64,000 nucleotides of DNA from Devosia sediminis (GTDB taxonomy: Bacteria; Pseudomonadota; Alphaproteobacteria; Rhizobiales; Devosiaceae). Under the pieces are notes generated by a model, which was not told the DNA's origin, did no database searches, and worked only from the letters and a program-made list of their open reading frames with translations. Where the stretch lies: assembly GCF_016411825.1 (NCBI RefSeq), contig NZ_JAEKMH010000002.1, positions 1,054,001 to 1,118,000 on the forward strand, given 5' to 3'. Below are positions 8,593 to 16,863 of the stretch, piece after piece. Both the position numbers and the translations under genes were made by a program. Every line of letters starts with the position of its first letter. Positions within the stretch are counted from its first letter, which is position 1.

Positions 8593-10131
8593 ATGACGAC
8601 ACTCGATACGGGGCAGAAACTTGCCCCAAGGGCCAGCTTTTTCAACGATCCGGTGATCCGGGGGATCATCTACCAGGTCGTTGTGGCCGTGCTGCTGATC
8701 GCCTTCATTTCCTGGATCATCGGGAATACGGCGGCCAATCTGGCGGCGCAAAACAAGACGACTGGTTTCGACTTCCTCTGGAAGACGGCCGGCTTCGACA
8801 TCAGCTTCTCGCTTCTTCCGTGGTCCCGCGCCTCGTACTACTGGGAAGCTTTCCTCGTTGGCATCACCAACACTCTGCTCGTTGCCATCATCGGCATCGT
8901 GCTGGCCACCATGCTGGGCTTCACCATCGGCATTGCGCGCCTGAGCTCCAACTTCATCGTTTCGAGCCTGGCGACGGTCTATATCGAGGTCATCCGCAAC
9001 GTACCGCTGCTGCTGCAGCTTTTCTTCTGGTATTTTGCCGTACTCAAGGCGATGCCGGCCGTGCGTGAATCCATCACGCTGCCCTTCGACGCTTTCATCA
9101 ACCAGCGCGGCATCATGGTGCCGAGGCCCACACCTGACCAGGAATTCACCTGGGTCATGGTCGCCATCGTCGTCTGCCTCGTGGCGGCAATCGCCATCGG
9201 CGTCTGGGCGACGCGCATCCGCACCCGAACCGGGCGCTACCCTGCATCCATCGTGCTCGCCGGCAAGTTCGGCGATGCCTGTGTCACACTGCTCGTCGGT
9301 TTCACGGCGCTCGCGATTTTGCTGAACGCGGTCTATCCGGTCGCCAACGGCACAGTCATTGCGGCCATCGTTGCCGCTGCGATTGCCGCGGCGTCGGTGA
9401 CGCGCTTCGCGCCCATCGCCCGAGGCGTGATGACGTTCGCGGTCGCCTTTGTGATCCTCAACTTCATGATCGGCGGCATGCTGTCCTGGCTCTCGCCCGT
9501 GGTGACGTCGGCCGGAGCTGCGCTCATTGCCCTGGTCATGGCCAGCGTGGTCTACACCAATGCAACCGAGCGCCCGCCCAGCGACGCGCGGTTCCCGCTG
9601 GCTCTGCTGATCCTGATCGTGGTCGCCATCCCGGCCCTGATCTACTGGGTCACCGGCGCCACCCTGGCATTCGAGGTGCCCGTCCTCGAGCGTTTCAACT
9701 TCCGCGGTGGCGTGCAACTACCGCCTGAGTTCGTGGCTCTGGTGTTCGGCCTGACCATCTACACGGCGGCGTTCATCGCCGAAACGGTCCGCGCCGGCAT
9801 CCAGTCCGTCAACCGCGGCCAGACTGAAGCCGCTCAATCCCTCGGTCTCAAGGATGGCGACCGCCTGCGTCTGGTCATCGTGCCCCAGGCCATGCGCGTC
9901 ATCATTCCACCGCTGACCAGCCAATATCTCAACCTGACGAAGAACTCCTCGCTCGGTGCGGCCATTGGCTATCCCGAACTGGTCAACGTCTTTGCCGGTA
10001 CATCTCTCAATCAGACAGGCCGGGCCATCGAATGTATCTTCATGGTCATGCTCGTCTATCTCACCCTCTCGCTTCTCACCTCGGCCATCATGAATTGGTA
10101 CAATGGCCGCGTGAAGCTGGTGGAACGGTAG
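8593..10131 (+). CDS. aapQ: General L-amino acid ABC transporter permease AapQ (enlarged form)
   Basis: A 512-residue inner-membrane permease. The N-terminal part (NDPVIRGIIYQV, ITNTLLVAIIGIVLATMLGF, VYIEVIRNVPLLLQLFFWYF) and C-terminal part (FYTAAF-like YTAAFIAETVRAGI, then LGLKDGDRLRLVIVPQAMR and TSQYLNLTKNSSLGAAIGYP) are standard AapQ, including the EAA loop that contacts AapP. The protein is about 110 residues longer than the roughly 400-residue rhizobial AapQ as I recall it. The extra hydrophobic stretch lies at about residues 215-325 and holds several potential membrane segments. ATG 8593 is preferred over an upstream TTG at 8572. Confidence 0.93.
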   Translation: MTTLDTGQKLAPRASFFNDPVIRGIIYQVVVAVLLIAFISWIIGNTAANLAAQNKTTGFDFLWKTAGFDISFSLLPWSRASYYWEAFLVGITNTLLVAIIGIVLATMLGFTIGIARLSSNFIVSSLATVYIEVIRNVPLLLQLFFWYFAVLKAMPAVRESITLPFDAFINQRGIMVPRPTPDQEFTWVMVAIVVCLVAAIAIGVWATRIRTRTGRYPASIVLAGKFGDACVTLLVGFTALAILLNAVYPVANGTVIAAIVAAAIAAASVTRFAPIARGVMTFAVAFVILNFMIGGMLSWLSPVVTSAGAALIALVMASVVYTNATERPPSDARFPLALLILIVVAIPALIYWVTGATLAFEVPVLERFNFRGGVQLPPEFVALVFGLTIYTAAFIAETVRAGIQSVNRGQTEAAQSLGLKDGDRLRLVIVPQAMRVIIPPLTSQYLNLTKNSSLGAAIGYPELVNVFAGTSLNQTGRAIECIFMVMLVYLTLSLLTSAIMNWYNGRVKLVER

Positions 10132-10141
10132 GAGGCGCATC

Positions 10142-11269
10142 ATGACCGATATCGGCTTCGTACGTTCCGCCATGACGGATGCCCGCCCGGCTCCACGCCG
10201 CACCAGCGGCGTAGGCGCCTGGCTGCGCAAGAACCTGTTCGCCACACCCTCCGACGCAGTGCTGACCGTCCTTGGCGTCATCTTCCTGCTCTGGGTGGTG
10301 CCACCGCTCTTCAACTTCCTGTTCGGCCACGCCGTGGGACCGAACGGCACCGTGGAAGAGTGCCGCATGCCAGAGGCGGGGGCCTGCTGGGCCTACATCT
10401 CGTCGGAAATGGAGTTCTTTATCTACGGCTTCTACGACATCCCCCAGCATTGGCGTCCCAATATCGTCTTCGCGCTCGGGGCTCTGCTGCTGGTGCCGTT
10501 GATGATCCCGAAGGCGCCCTTCAAGCGCGTCAACGCCGTGTTGTTCCTCTTCGTCTATCCGATCGTCAGCTACATACTGCTGGCCGGCGGTGTCTTCGGG
10601 CTCACCCCGATCCCGACGGAAAAGTGGGGCGGCTTGCTGGTGACGCTGATCATTTCGGTCGTCGGTATCACCCTGTCCTTTCCCTTGGGCATTATCCTCG
10701 CCCTTGGTCGACAGTCGAAAATGCCTGTGATCAAGACGCTCTGCGTCGCGTTCATCGAGCTCATCCGCGCCGTGCCGCTGATCACCATCCTGTTCATGGC
10801 TTCGATCATGCTGCCCCTGTTCATGCCGCAGGGCATGACGGTGGACAAACTGCTTCGGGCTCTGGTGGGTGTGACACTCTTCACCTCGGCTTACATGGCC
10901 GAAGTGGTGCGTGGTGGTCTCCAGGCCATCCCGCGCGGACAGTATGAAGCCGCCGCATCACTAGGCCTCAGTTACTGGAAGCAGATGTATTTCATCATCC
11001 TGCCCCAGGCGCTCAAGCACGTGATCCCTGGCATCGTGAACAACGCCATCGCCTTGTTCAAGGACACGTCCCTCGTCTACATCGTCGGCATGAAGGACCT
11101 GCTCGAAGCGGTCAAAACCAAGAACGACACCGCTCTCGAATGGCAATCCGCCAACACCGCGACCACCGGCTACATCTTTGCCGCCATGGTCTTCTGGGTG
11201 TTCTGCTTCGGCATGTCCCGCTACTCCATGTATATGGAGCGCCGCCTTAACACTGGCTACAAGAGGTAG
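10142..11269 (+). CDS. aapM: General L-amino acid ABC transporter permease AapM
   Basis: A 375-residue HisM-type inner-membrane permease that pairs with AapQ. An AGGAGG immediately after the aapQ stop serves as ribosome-binding site for ATG 10142. The conserved C-terminal half includes [40 protein letters not shown] (EAA loop), [19 protein letters not shown] and [17 protein letters not shown]. The N-terminal part carries two extra membrane segments with a periplasmic loop containing Cys residues, as usual for AapM. Length matches the family. Confidence 0.95.
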   Translation: MTDIGFVRSAMTDARPAPRRTSGVGAWLRKNLFATPSDAVLTVLGVIFLLWVVPPLFNFLFGHAVGPNGTVEECRMPEAGACWAYISSEMEFFIYGFYDIPQHWRPNIVFALGALLLVPLMIPKAPFKRVNAVLFLFVYPIVSYILLAGGVFGLTPIPTEKWGGLLVTLIISVVGITLSFPLGIILALGRQSKMPVIKTLCVAFIELIRAVPLITILFMASIMLPLFMPQGMTVDKLLRALVGVTLFTSAYMAEVVRGGLQAIPRGQYEAAASLGLSYWKQMYFIILPQALKHVIPGIVNNAIALFKDTSLVYIVGMKDLLEAVKTKNDTALEWQSANTATTGYIFAAMVFWVFCFGMSRYSMYMERRLNTGYKR

Positions 11270-11274
11270 CACCC

Positions 11275-12075
11275 ATGTCTCAGGTTTCCGAAACCACCGT
11301 CGATCGAGCGATCGACACCAGCCACATGAAGGTCTCCAAGACCGACGTGGCCATCGATGTGGTCAACATGCACAAGTGGTATGGCGACTTCCACGTCCTG
11401 CGCGACATTAACCTCAAGGTGATGAAGGGCGAGCGCATCGTCATTGCCGGGCCCTCCGGCTCCGGCAAGTCGACGCTCATCCGCTGCATCAACCGGCTGG
11501 AAGAGCATCAGGAAGGGCAGATCATCGTCAACGGCACGGAACTCACGGCCGACCTCAAGCGCATCGATGAAGTGCGCCGCGAAGTCGGCATGGTGTTCCA
11601 GCACTTCAATCTGTTCCCGCATCTGACCATCCTCCAGAACCTGACGCTGGCCCCCATCTGGGTGCGTGGCATCCCCAAGGCCGAGGCCGAGGCGACCGCC
11701 ATGCATTATCTGGAGCGGGTGAAAATCCCGGAGCAGGCCAACAAGTATCCCGGCCAGCTTTCGGGCGGCCAGCAGCAGCGCGTCGCCATTGCGCGTTCGC
11801 TCTGCATGCAGCCGCGGATCATGCTGTTCGACGAACCCACCTCGGCCCTCGATCCGGAAATGGTCAAGGAAGTGCTCGAGGTGATGATCAATCTGGCCGA
11901 AGACGGCATGACCATGATCTGCGTCACCCACGAAATGGGCTTTGCCCGTCAGGTGGCCAATCGGGTCATCTTCATGGACCAGGGCCAGATCATCGAGCAG
12001 AACGAGCCGGAGGCCTTCTTCTCCAACCCGCAGCACGAACGCACCAAGCTGTTCCTCAGCCAGATCCTGCACTGA
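11275..12075 (+). CDS. aapP: General L-amino acid ABC transporter ATP-binding protein AapP
   Basis: A 266-residue cytoplasmic ATPase that powers the Aap transporter. It has Walker [10 protein letters not shown] (about 60-68), the Q loop [13 protein letters not shown], the ABC signature LSGGQQQR, Walker [15 protein letters not shown], and the switch histidine in [11 protein letters not shown]. An N-terminal extension of about 25 residues precedes the nucleotide-binding domain. ATG 11275 is five bases after the aapM stop. It is the last gene of the core operon; a tandem repeat and a second binding-protein gene follow. Confidence 0.96.
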   Translation: MSQVSETTVDRAIDTSHMKVSKTDVAIDVVNMHKWYGDFHVLRDINLKVMKGERIVIAGPSGSGKSTLIRCINRLEEHQEGQIIVNGTELTADLKRIDEVRREVGMVFQHFNLFPHLTILQNLTLAPIWVRGIPKAEAEATAMHYLERVKIPEQANKYPGQLSGGQQQRVAIARSLCMQPRIMLFDEPTSALDPEMVKEVLEVMINLAEDGMTMICVTHEMGFARQVANRVIFMDQGQIIEQNEPEAFFSNPQHERTKLFLSQILH

Positions 12076-12084
12076 CTTCGACGC

Positions 12085-12232
12085 GGCCGCAGGCAAAATC
12101 GCTCCTGTGGAGCGAATTTAGCTGAGAAGGCCATGAGACCTGCGGTCGAATGGCGGCGGCCGACAGGCAAGATCGCTCCAGTGGAGCGATCTTAGGCGAG
12201 CAGGCCATGAGACCTATGGTCGAATGGCGGGA
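12085..12232. repeat. Two tandem copies of a 74-bp repeat with internal palindrome
   Basis: The segment from about 12085 is repeated with a period of 74 bases. For example, GGCCATGAGACCT starts at 12129 and again at 12203, and AGGCAAAATCGCTCC at 12091 recurs as AGGCAAGATCGCTCC at 12165. Each unit holds a hairpin of the form TCGCTCC-N3-GGAGCGA and ends in GGTCGAATGGCGG. It fills the space between aapP and the second aapJ-like gene. It has no coding signs. Confidence 0.85.
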
Positions 12233-12328
12233 GGCGCCGCAGCGCAAATATCGGGGGTCGAGCCGGTCATCGGCTTGACCCCTTTGTTCATGCGGCCAAT
12301 ATGGTGCGGCAAACCGAAGGCCTGCGCA

Positions 12329-13351
12329 TTGACCAAGCTGCTCAGACATCTGCTGTTCTGGATTGCCCTCGCATGCGTGGCGGGCGCACAGCAGGCGAGT
12401 GCGCAGACCCTCGAAGCAGTGCGCAGTCGCGGCTTCCTGATCTGCGGGTCGAGCAACCCGCTCGCCGGCTTTTCCCAGCAGGATGTCGATGGCCGCTGGT
12501 CCGGTTTCGATGTGGACCTCTGCCGCGCATTGGCCGCAGCCGTGCTCGGAAATCCCGATCTCATCGAGTTCCGCTCCTATCGCGGTGAAGCGCGTTTCGC
12601 GCCGCTCGAAACCAATGCTGTCGACGTGCTGATGCGAAACGGCGCCTGGACGCTCGGGCGGGACACCCGCTACGGCGCCCGGTATGTCACGCCCACGTTC
12701 TTTGACGGTCAGGCCTTCCTGGTCCCCCAGGCGATGGGCGTGGTTTCCGCCTATGAGCTCGACGATGTCAGCGTCTGCGTCATCGACGGCGCCGGCGATC
12801 TCGAGGCCCTGGAAGAGTTCTTCTTTTCCAACCAGACCGATTATCGCGAAGTGCCCTACGAAGACGTCGCCGACCTCGCCACGGCCTATCGCGCCGGGCT
12901 CTGCCAGGCGATTTCGGCCTCGGGCCGCCAGCTCCAGGCCATCCGCCGGGAACTGCCCGATCCCAACCTGCACCGCATCCTGCCGGAGCGCATTTCCAAG
13001 GAGGTTCTGGCTCCCGTGGTGCGCGATGGCGACGAGCAATGGTTCAAGATCGTCCGCTGGACCATGTTCGCTCTGATCAATGCCGAGGAAGTCGGCGTGA
13101 CCAGCCTCAATATTGATTCCCTGGTTGCGGCCCGCACCCCCGCGGTACGGCGCATTCTGGGGGTCGAGGGTGATTTTGGCACGGCCCTAGGCCTGCGCGA
13201 GACGTTCCTGGCCGATGCCATCAGGGCGGTGGGGAACTATTCCGAACTCTATGACCGCCATTTCGGTCCGCAGACGGGTGCCGCCATGCTGCGTGGGCAG
13301 AATGCGCTCTGGAGCAATGGCGGCCTGCTCTACGCTCCGCCGGTTCGCTAG
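12329..13351 (+). CDS. Second AapJ-like amino acid-binding protein
   Basis: A 340-residue periplasmic binding protein paralogous to AapJ. It shares GFLICGSSNPLAGFSQQD, VDLCRALAAAVLG, FFDGQAFLVPQAMGV, ISKEVLAPVVRDGDEQWF and the ending GQNALWSNGGLLYAPPVR. I chose TTG 12329 because it has GAAGG upstream and opens straight into a signal peptide (TKLLRHLLFWIALACVAG, cleavage after ASAQ). ATG 12290 would precede this with 13 non-signal residues. It lies downstream of aapP, separated by the 74-bp repeats. It probably feeds the same permease with different specificity, or acts as a sensor; this is inference. Confidence 0.88.
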   Translation: MTKLLRHLLFWIALACVAGAQQASAQTLEAVRSRGFLICGSSNPLAGFSQQDVDGRWSGFDVDLCRALAAAVLGNPDLIEFRSYRGEARFAPLETNAVDVLMRNGAWTLGRDTRYGARYVTPTFFDGQAFLVPQAMGVVSAYELDDVSVCVIDGAGDLEALEEFFFSNQTDYREVPYEDVADLATAYRAGLCQAISASGRQLQAIRRELPDPNLHRILPERISKEVLAPVVRDGDEQWFKIVRWTMFALINAEEVGVTSLNIDSLVAARTPAVRRILGVEGDFGTALGLRETFLADAIRAVGNYSELYDRHFGPQTGAAMLRGQNALWSNGGLLYAPPVR

Positions 13352-13354
13352 CGC

Positions 13355-14067
13355 TCAGGCGAAATGCAAGTTGACGCGCCGGTTTTCCTTGCCCTTTTTC
13401 TCGATCTTGCCGATGGCAAGGGGCCCGATCTCGGCGGTTCCGGCCACGTGCGTTCCGCCGCAGGGCTGCAGGTCGACGTCCCCGATCCGCACCAGCCGGA
13501 CGCGACCTTGGCCCATGGGCGGCTTCACTTTCATGGTCTTGATGAGATCGGCTTTTGCCTCCATCTCGGCATCGGTGATCCATTCCGTGCTGACGGCATG
13601 ATCGGCCTCCACCATGGCGTTGAGCCGGGCCTCCAGGGCCGCAAGGTCGTTGGGCACTTCGGGCATGTCGAAGTCCAGTCGCCCTTTGTCTTCTCCCACC
13701 GAACCACCCGTCACCGGAAATGGCAGGACGACCGAGAGCAGATGCAGCGCCGTGTGCATGCGCATCAGCCGATGACGGCGATCCCAGTCAATTTCCACCG
13801 TGACCCGCTCGCCAGGCTCCGGCAGGGTCGCCCCTGCGGCCGGAACGTGGACGATGGCCGTCTGTCCCCGTCCGGATGGACCGCCGTGGCAATCGCGATC
13901 TCCGTGCCATCCGAGCGCAACAGCCGGCCGCTATCTCCAGGCTGGCCGCCTGAGGTCGCGTAGAAAACCGTGCGATCCAGTACGATGCCGCCTTGCTCGG
14001 TGATGGCGACGACGGTCGCCTCGACCGACTGGAGGTAGGCATCGTCTCGAAACAGGAATTCGGTCAT
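13355..14067 (-). pseudogene. alaX: Alanyl-tRNA editing protein AlaX, frameshifted
   Basis: Two reading frames together make a normal AlaX of about 237 residues. The N-terminal half (ATG 14067, MTEFLFRDDAYLQSVEATV, then DRTVFYATSGGQPGDSGRL) runs into nonsense after AVHPDGDR. The other frame resumes at once with TAIVHVPAAGATLPEPGERV and continues to the stop at 13355. One base is missing near 13855-13872. The downstream part keeps the zinc-site motifs HTALH and CGGTH. Intact AlaX deacylates mis-charged Ser- or Gly-tRNA(Ala). The frame break is either a real mutation or a sequencing error. It follows cls by eight bases, so they share an operon. Confidence 0.85.
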
Positions 14068-14075
14068 CAGTGTTC

Positions 14076-15527
14076 TCACAGCACCGGGGAGAGCAGGCGG
14101 GCCGCCTGCGACCCCAGGTAAAGTGGCCAGGGGCGGGTTTCGACTTCAGACCGGCTGACCAGCCGGCAAGCGTTGAAGTCTTCGAGCAGCATGGCTTCGA
14201 CATTGCCTATGGTGGTTTGGTCGGTGAACCACAGCGTGATCTCGAAATTGATTGCAAACGAGCGGTTGTCGAAATTGACGCTTCCCACCGTCGCCATGGC
14301 GTCGTCCATCAGCACCACCTTCTGGTGCAGGAAGCCGTCAGTATAGCGATAGATGGCGATATCGTGCTGCACCATGCTGTCGGCATGGGCGATGGTCGCC
14401 AGCCAGACCAGCTTATGGTCCGGCTCGTCGGGTAGCATGATGCGCACATCGACGCCGCGCAGCCGCGCCGCGAACAGCGCCGTTCGGATATCGGTGTCGG
14501 GAACGAAATAGGGGCTGACGATCCACAGCCGCTCCCGCGCCCGCCCGATCAGGTCGGTGAAGGCAATGGCGCATTCCTCGAGCTTGTCCGCCGGGCCGCT
14601 GCCCATGACCAGCACGGAATTGTCGCCGAAGGTTTCGAGTTCAGGCGGCGGCGAGTTCGGCAGCCGTTCGCCGGTCGCCCATTCCCAGTCCTCACGAAAC
14701 AGCAGCGCGCAGCCCAGAGCCGCCGGCCCTGAAACCCGCACATGCGTGTCCCGCCAGTGCCCGAATTTCGGATCCTCACCGAGATATTCGACGCCCACAT
14801 TGTGCCCGCCCACCCAGGCATGCTTGCCGTCGACCACCACGATCTTGCGGTGATTGCGGTAGTTGATGCGGGTCGGGCCAAAGATGCGCAGGAATTTGTG
14901 GCGCCGGTTGAAGCTCGACACCTTGACGCCGGCCTCACGTAATTCCTTGCGGAACCGCTTCGGCATGCCGGTGCTGCCGATGTCGTCATAGAGCAGATAG
15001 ACCGAAACCCCGGCCTTGGCCTTGGCGATCAGGCGTTTCGCCAGCTCATGGCCGAGCCGGTCGTCGCGCACGATGTAGAACTGGACCAGCAGGTATTCCT
15101 TGGCCGCTTCGATCCCGGCGAAAATGGAATCGAAGGTCGCCTTGCCGTCGATCAGCAGTTCGACATCGTTGCCCTTGAGGAAGGGCAGCTCCGACACATG
15201 CACCTGCACTGGCCACTTTGCGTCGGTTTCCCGGTCGATCAGTGCCAGGTCCTTGGCCCGCAGCGGGCGTTCGGCGCGACCGTTCTGCATCCGCTCCGTC
15301 GCATAGTCGTCGAACAGCTTCCACCCGAAGATCAGGTAGAGAAACACCGTCGGAAACGGCAGCAGGATCAGCGACAGCAGCCAGGCGATCGAGCCTTGAG
15401 AAGTGCGTGAATTGAGGATTTCGCGCACCGCGCAGACAATCGCGAGGAGATAGATGAGCCCCATGATCAGCGCAACGATATGCAGGTCGGCTGCTACCGC
15501 GCGGAGTAAATCATCGAATCCGTACAT
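14076..15527 (-). CDS. cls: Cardiolipin synthase
   Basis: A 483-residue membrane-bound phospholipase-D-superfamily enzyme that joins two phosphatidylglycerols into cardiolipin and glycerol. Two N-terminal membrane segments (about 17-36 and 47-68) precede two PLD domains. The HKD motifs are complete: H226-x-K228-x4-D233 in HRKIVVVDGKHAWVGGHN, and H401-x-K403-x4-D408 in HQKVVLMDDAMATVGSVN. ATG 15527 opens MYGFDDLLRAV. Length is normal for Cls of the ClsA type. The frameshifted alaX lies immediately downstream. Confidence 0.95.
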   Translation of the reverse strand: MYGFDDLLRAVAADLHIVALIMGLIYLLAIVCAVREILNSRTSQGSIAWLLSLILLPFPTVFLYLIFGWKLFDDYATERMQNGRAERPLRAKDLALIDRETDAKWPVQVHVSELPFLKGNDVELLIDGKATFDSIFAGIEAAKEYLLVQFYIVRDDRLGHELAKRLIAKAKAGVSVYLLYDDIGSTGMPKRFRKELREAGVKVSSFNRRHKFLRIFGPTRINYRNHRKIVVVDGKHAWVGGHNVGVEYLGEDPKFGHWRDTHVRVSGPAALGCALLFREDWEWATGERLPNSPPPELETFGDNSVLVMGSGPADKLEECAIAFTDLIGRARERLWIVSPYFVPDTDIRTALFAARLRGVDVRIMLPDEPDHKLVWLATIAHADSMVQHDIAIYRYTDGFLHQKVVLMDDAMATVGSVNFDNRSFAINFEITLWFTDQTTIGNVEAMLLEDFNACRLVSRSEVETRPWPLYLGSQAARLLSPVL

Positions 15528-15607
15528 CGTGGACCTTGTGCCTGGCAGGGTGGGACACTCTAGCAGTCTGGCAGCTCACAACAATCTCCGGAATGGATGC
15601 CCTGGCT

Positions 15608-16654
15608 TCAAACGTCCTTTTCGATGACGCTTGAAATGTCGATCGGCGTGCGACCCTCCATCCAGGGCGGCACCGGCAGGTTCTTGCCGCGCAGGAAGTC
15701 CGGGTTGAAGATCTTGCTGGCATAGCGATTGCCGTAGTCGCAGAGCACCGTGACGATGGTCTTGCCCGGCCCCAGGTCGCGTGCCATGCGCACCGCGCCG
15801 GCAATGTTGATAGCGCTCGAACCGCCCAGGCATAGCCCTTCGTGCTCGAGCAGATCGTAGATGTAGGGCAGGGCCTCGGCATCGGAGATGCGATAGGGCA
15901 TGTCCACCTCGAGACCTTCGAGGTTGGCGGTGATCCGACCTTGGCCGATGCCTTCGGTGATCGAGTCGCCAGACGATTTCAGTTCGCCATTGGCGAAATA
16001 TTCGTAGAGCGCCGCACCCTCGGGATCGGCGAGACCGATCTTCACCTCCGGATTGCGCGCCCGCAGCGCTTCGGCCACACCCGCCAGCGTGCCGCCCGAA
16101 CCCACGGCGCAGATGAAGCCGTCGATGCGGCCATTGGTCTGCTGCCAGATTTCCGGACCCGTGGTCTCCACATGGGCGCGCCGGTTCGAGACATTGTCGA
16201 ACTGGTTGGCCCAGATGGCGCCATTGGGCAGCTCGGCATTGAGCTTTTCGGCCAGCCGCCCGGATACCTTGATATAGTTGTTGGGGTTCCGATACGGCTT
16301 GGCCGGCACTTCGATGAGCTCGGCGCCATAAAGCCGCAGCGCGTCCTTCTTTTCCTGGCTCTGGGTCTCGGGAATGACGATGACCGATTTGAAGCCAAGC
16401 GAATTGGCGACCAGCGTCAAACCGATCCCGGTATTGCCCGCCGTCCCCTCGACGATCGTGCCGCCCGGCTTTAGCGCGCCGGATTTGACCGCGTCGTGGA
16501 TAATGAACAGCGCCGCGCGATCCTTGACTGACTGGCCCGGATTGAGGAATTCGGCCTTGCCCCAGATCTCGCATCCGGTGAGCGTGGATACCCGGTTGAG
16601 ACGGATCAGCGGCGTGTTGCCGATGGCGGAGATGAGGTCTTCGTGCTTGGCCAT
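15608..16654 (-). CDS. cysK: Cysteine synthase A (O-acetylserine sulfhydrylase)
   Basis: A 348-residue fold-type II PLP enzyme that makes cysteine from O-acetylserine and sulfide. The PLP lysine is in NPGQSVKDRAAL (Lys44). The substrate loop EGTAGNTGIGLT and the phosphate-binding GSGGTLAG are present, and the C-terminal LCLGGSSAINIAGA fits. The EGTAGNTG variant and slightly longer length are common in the alphaproteobacterial branch. ATG 16654 (MAKHEDLISAIGNTPLIRLN) is preferred over an upstream alternative at 16717. It appears monocistronic, with about 200 bp of non-coding sequence on the upstream side. Confidence 0.92.
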   Translation of the reverse strand: MAKHEDLISAIGNTPLIRLNRVSTLTGCEIWGKAEFLNPGQSVKDRAALFIIHDAVKSGALKPGGTIVEGTAGNTGIGLTLVANSLGFKSVIVIPETQSQEKKDALRLYGAELIEVPAKPYRNPNNYIKVSGRLAEKLNAELPNGAIWANQFDNVSNRRAHVETTGPEIWQQTNGRIDGFICAVGSGGTLAGVAEALRARNPEVKIGLADPEGAALYEYFANGELKSSGDSITEGIGQGRITANLEGLEVDMPYRISDAEALPYIYDLLEHEGLCLGGSSAINIAGAVRMARDLGPGKTIVTVLCDYGNRYASKIFNPDFLRGKNLPVPPWMEGRTPIDISSVIEKDV

Positions 16655-16863
16655 ACCAGAATTCTGTTGTGTGACGCGCTCGGTGCGCTGGAGGGTTGTG
16701 CCAGGCAAGGCCAGCAAAACCAGAAAGATCAGTCACTTATGGTAGGGGCGGGACAGGCGGGCCGCAAGTCGAATGCGCGCAGTTGAGGACCGCTTTTCCC
16801 GCTGGCGCGCCGCCGCGCAAGCGGTACTCGGCGCACCCAGCTCAGGTGGAATAGTTTTCCGCG

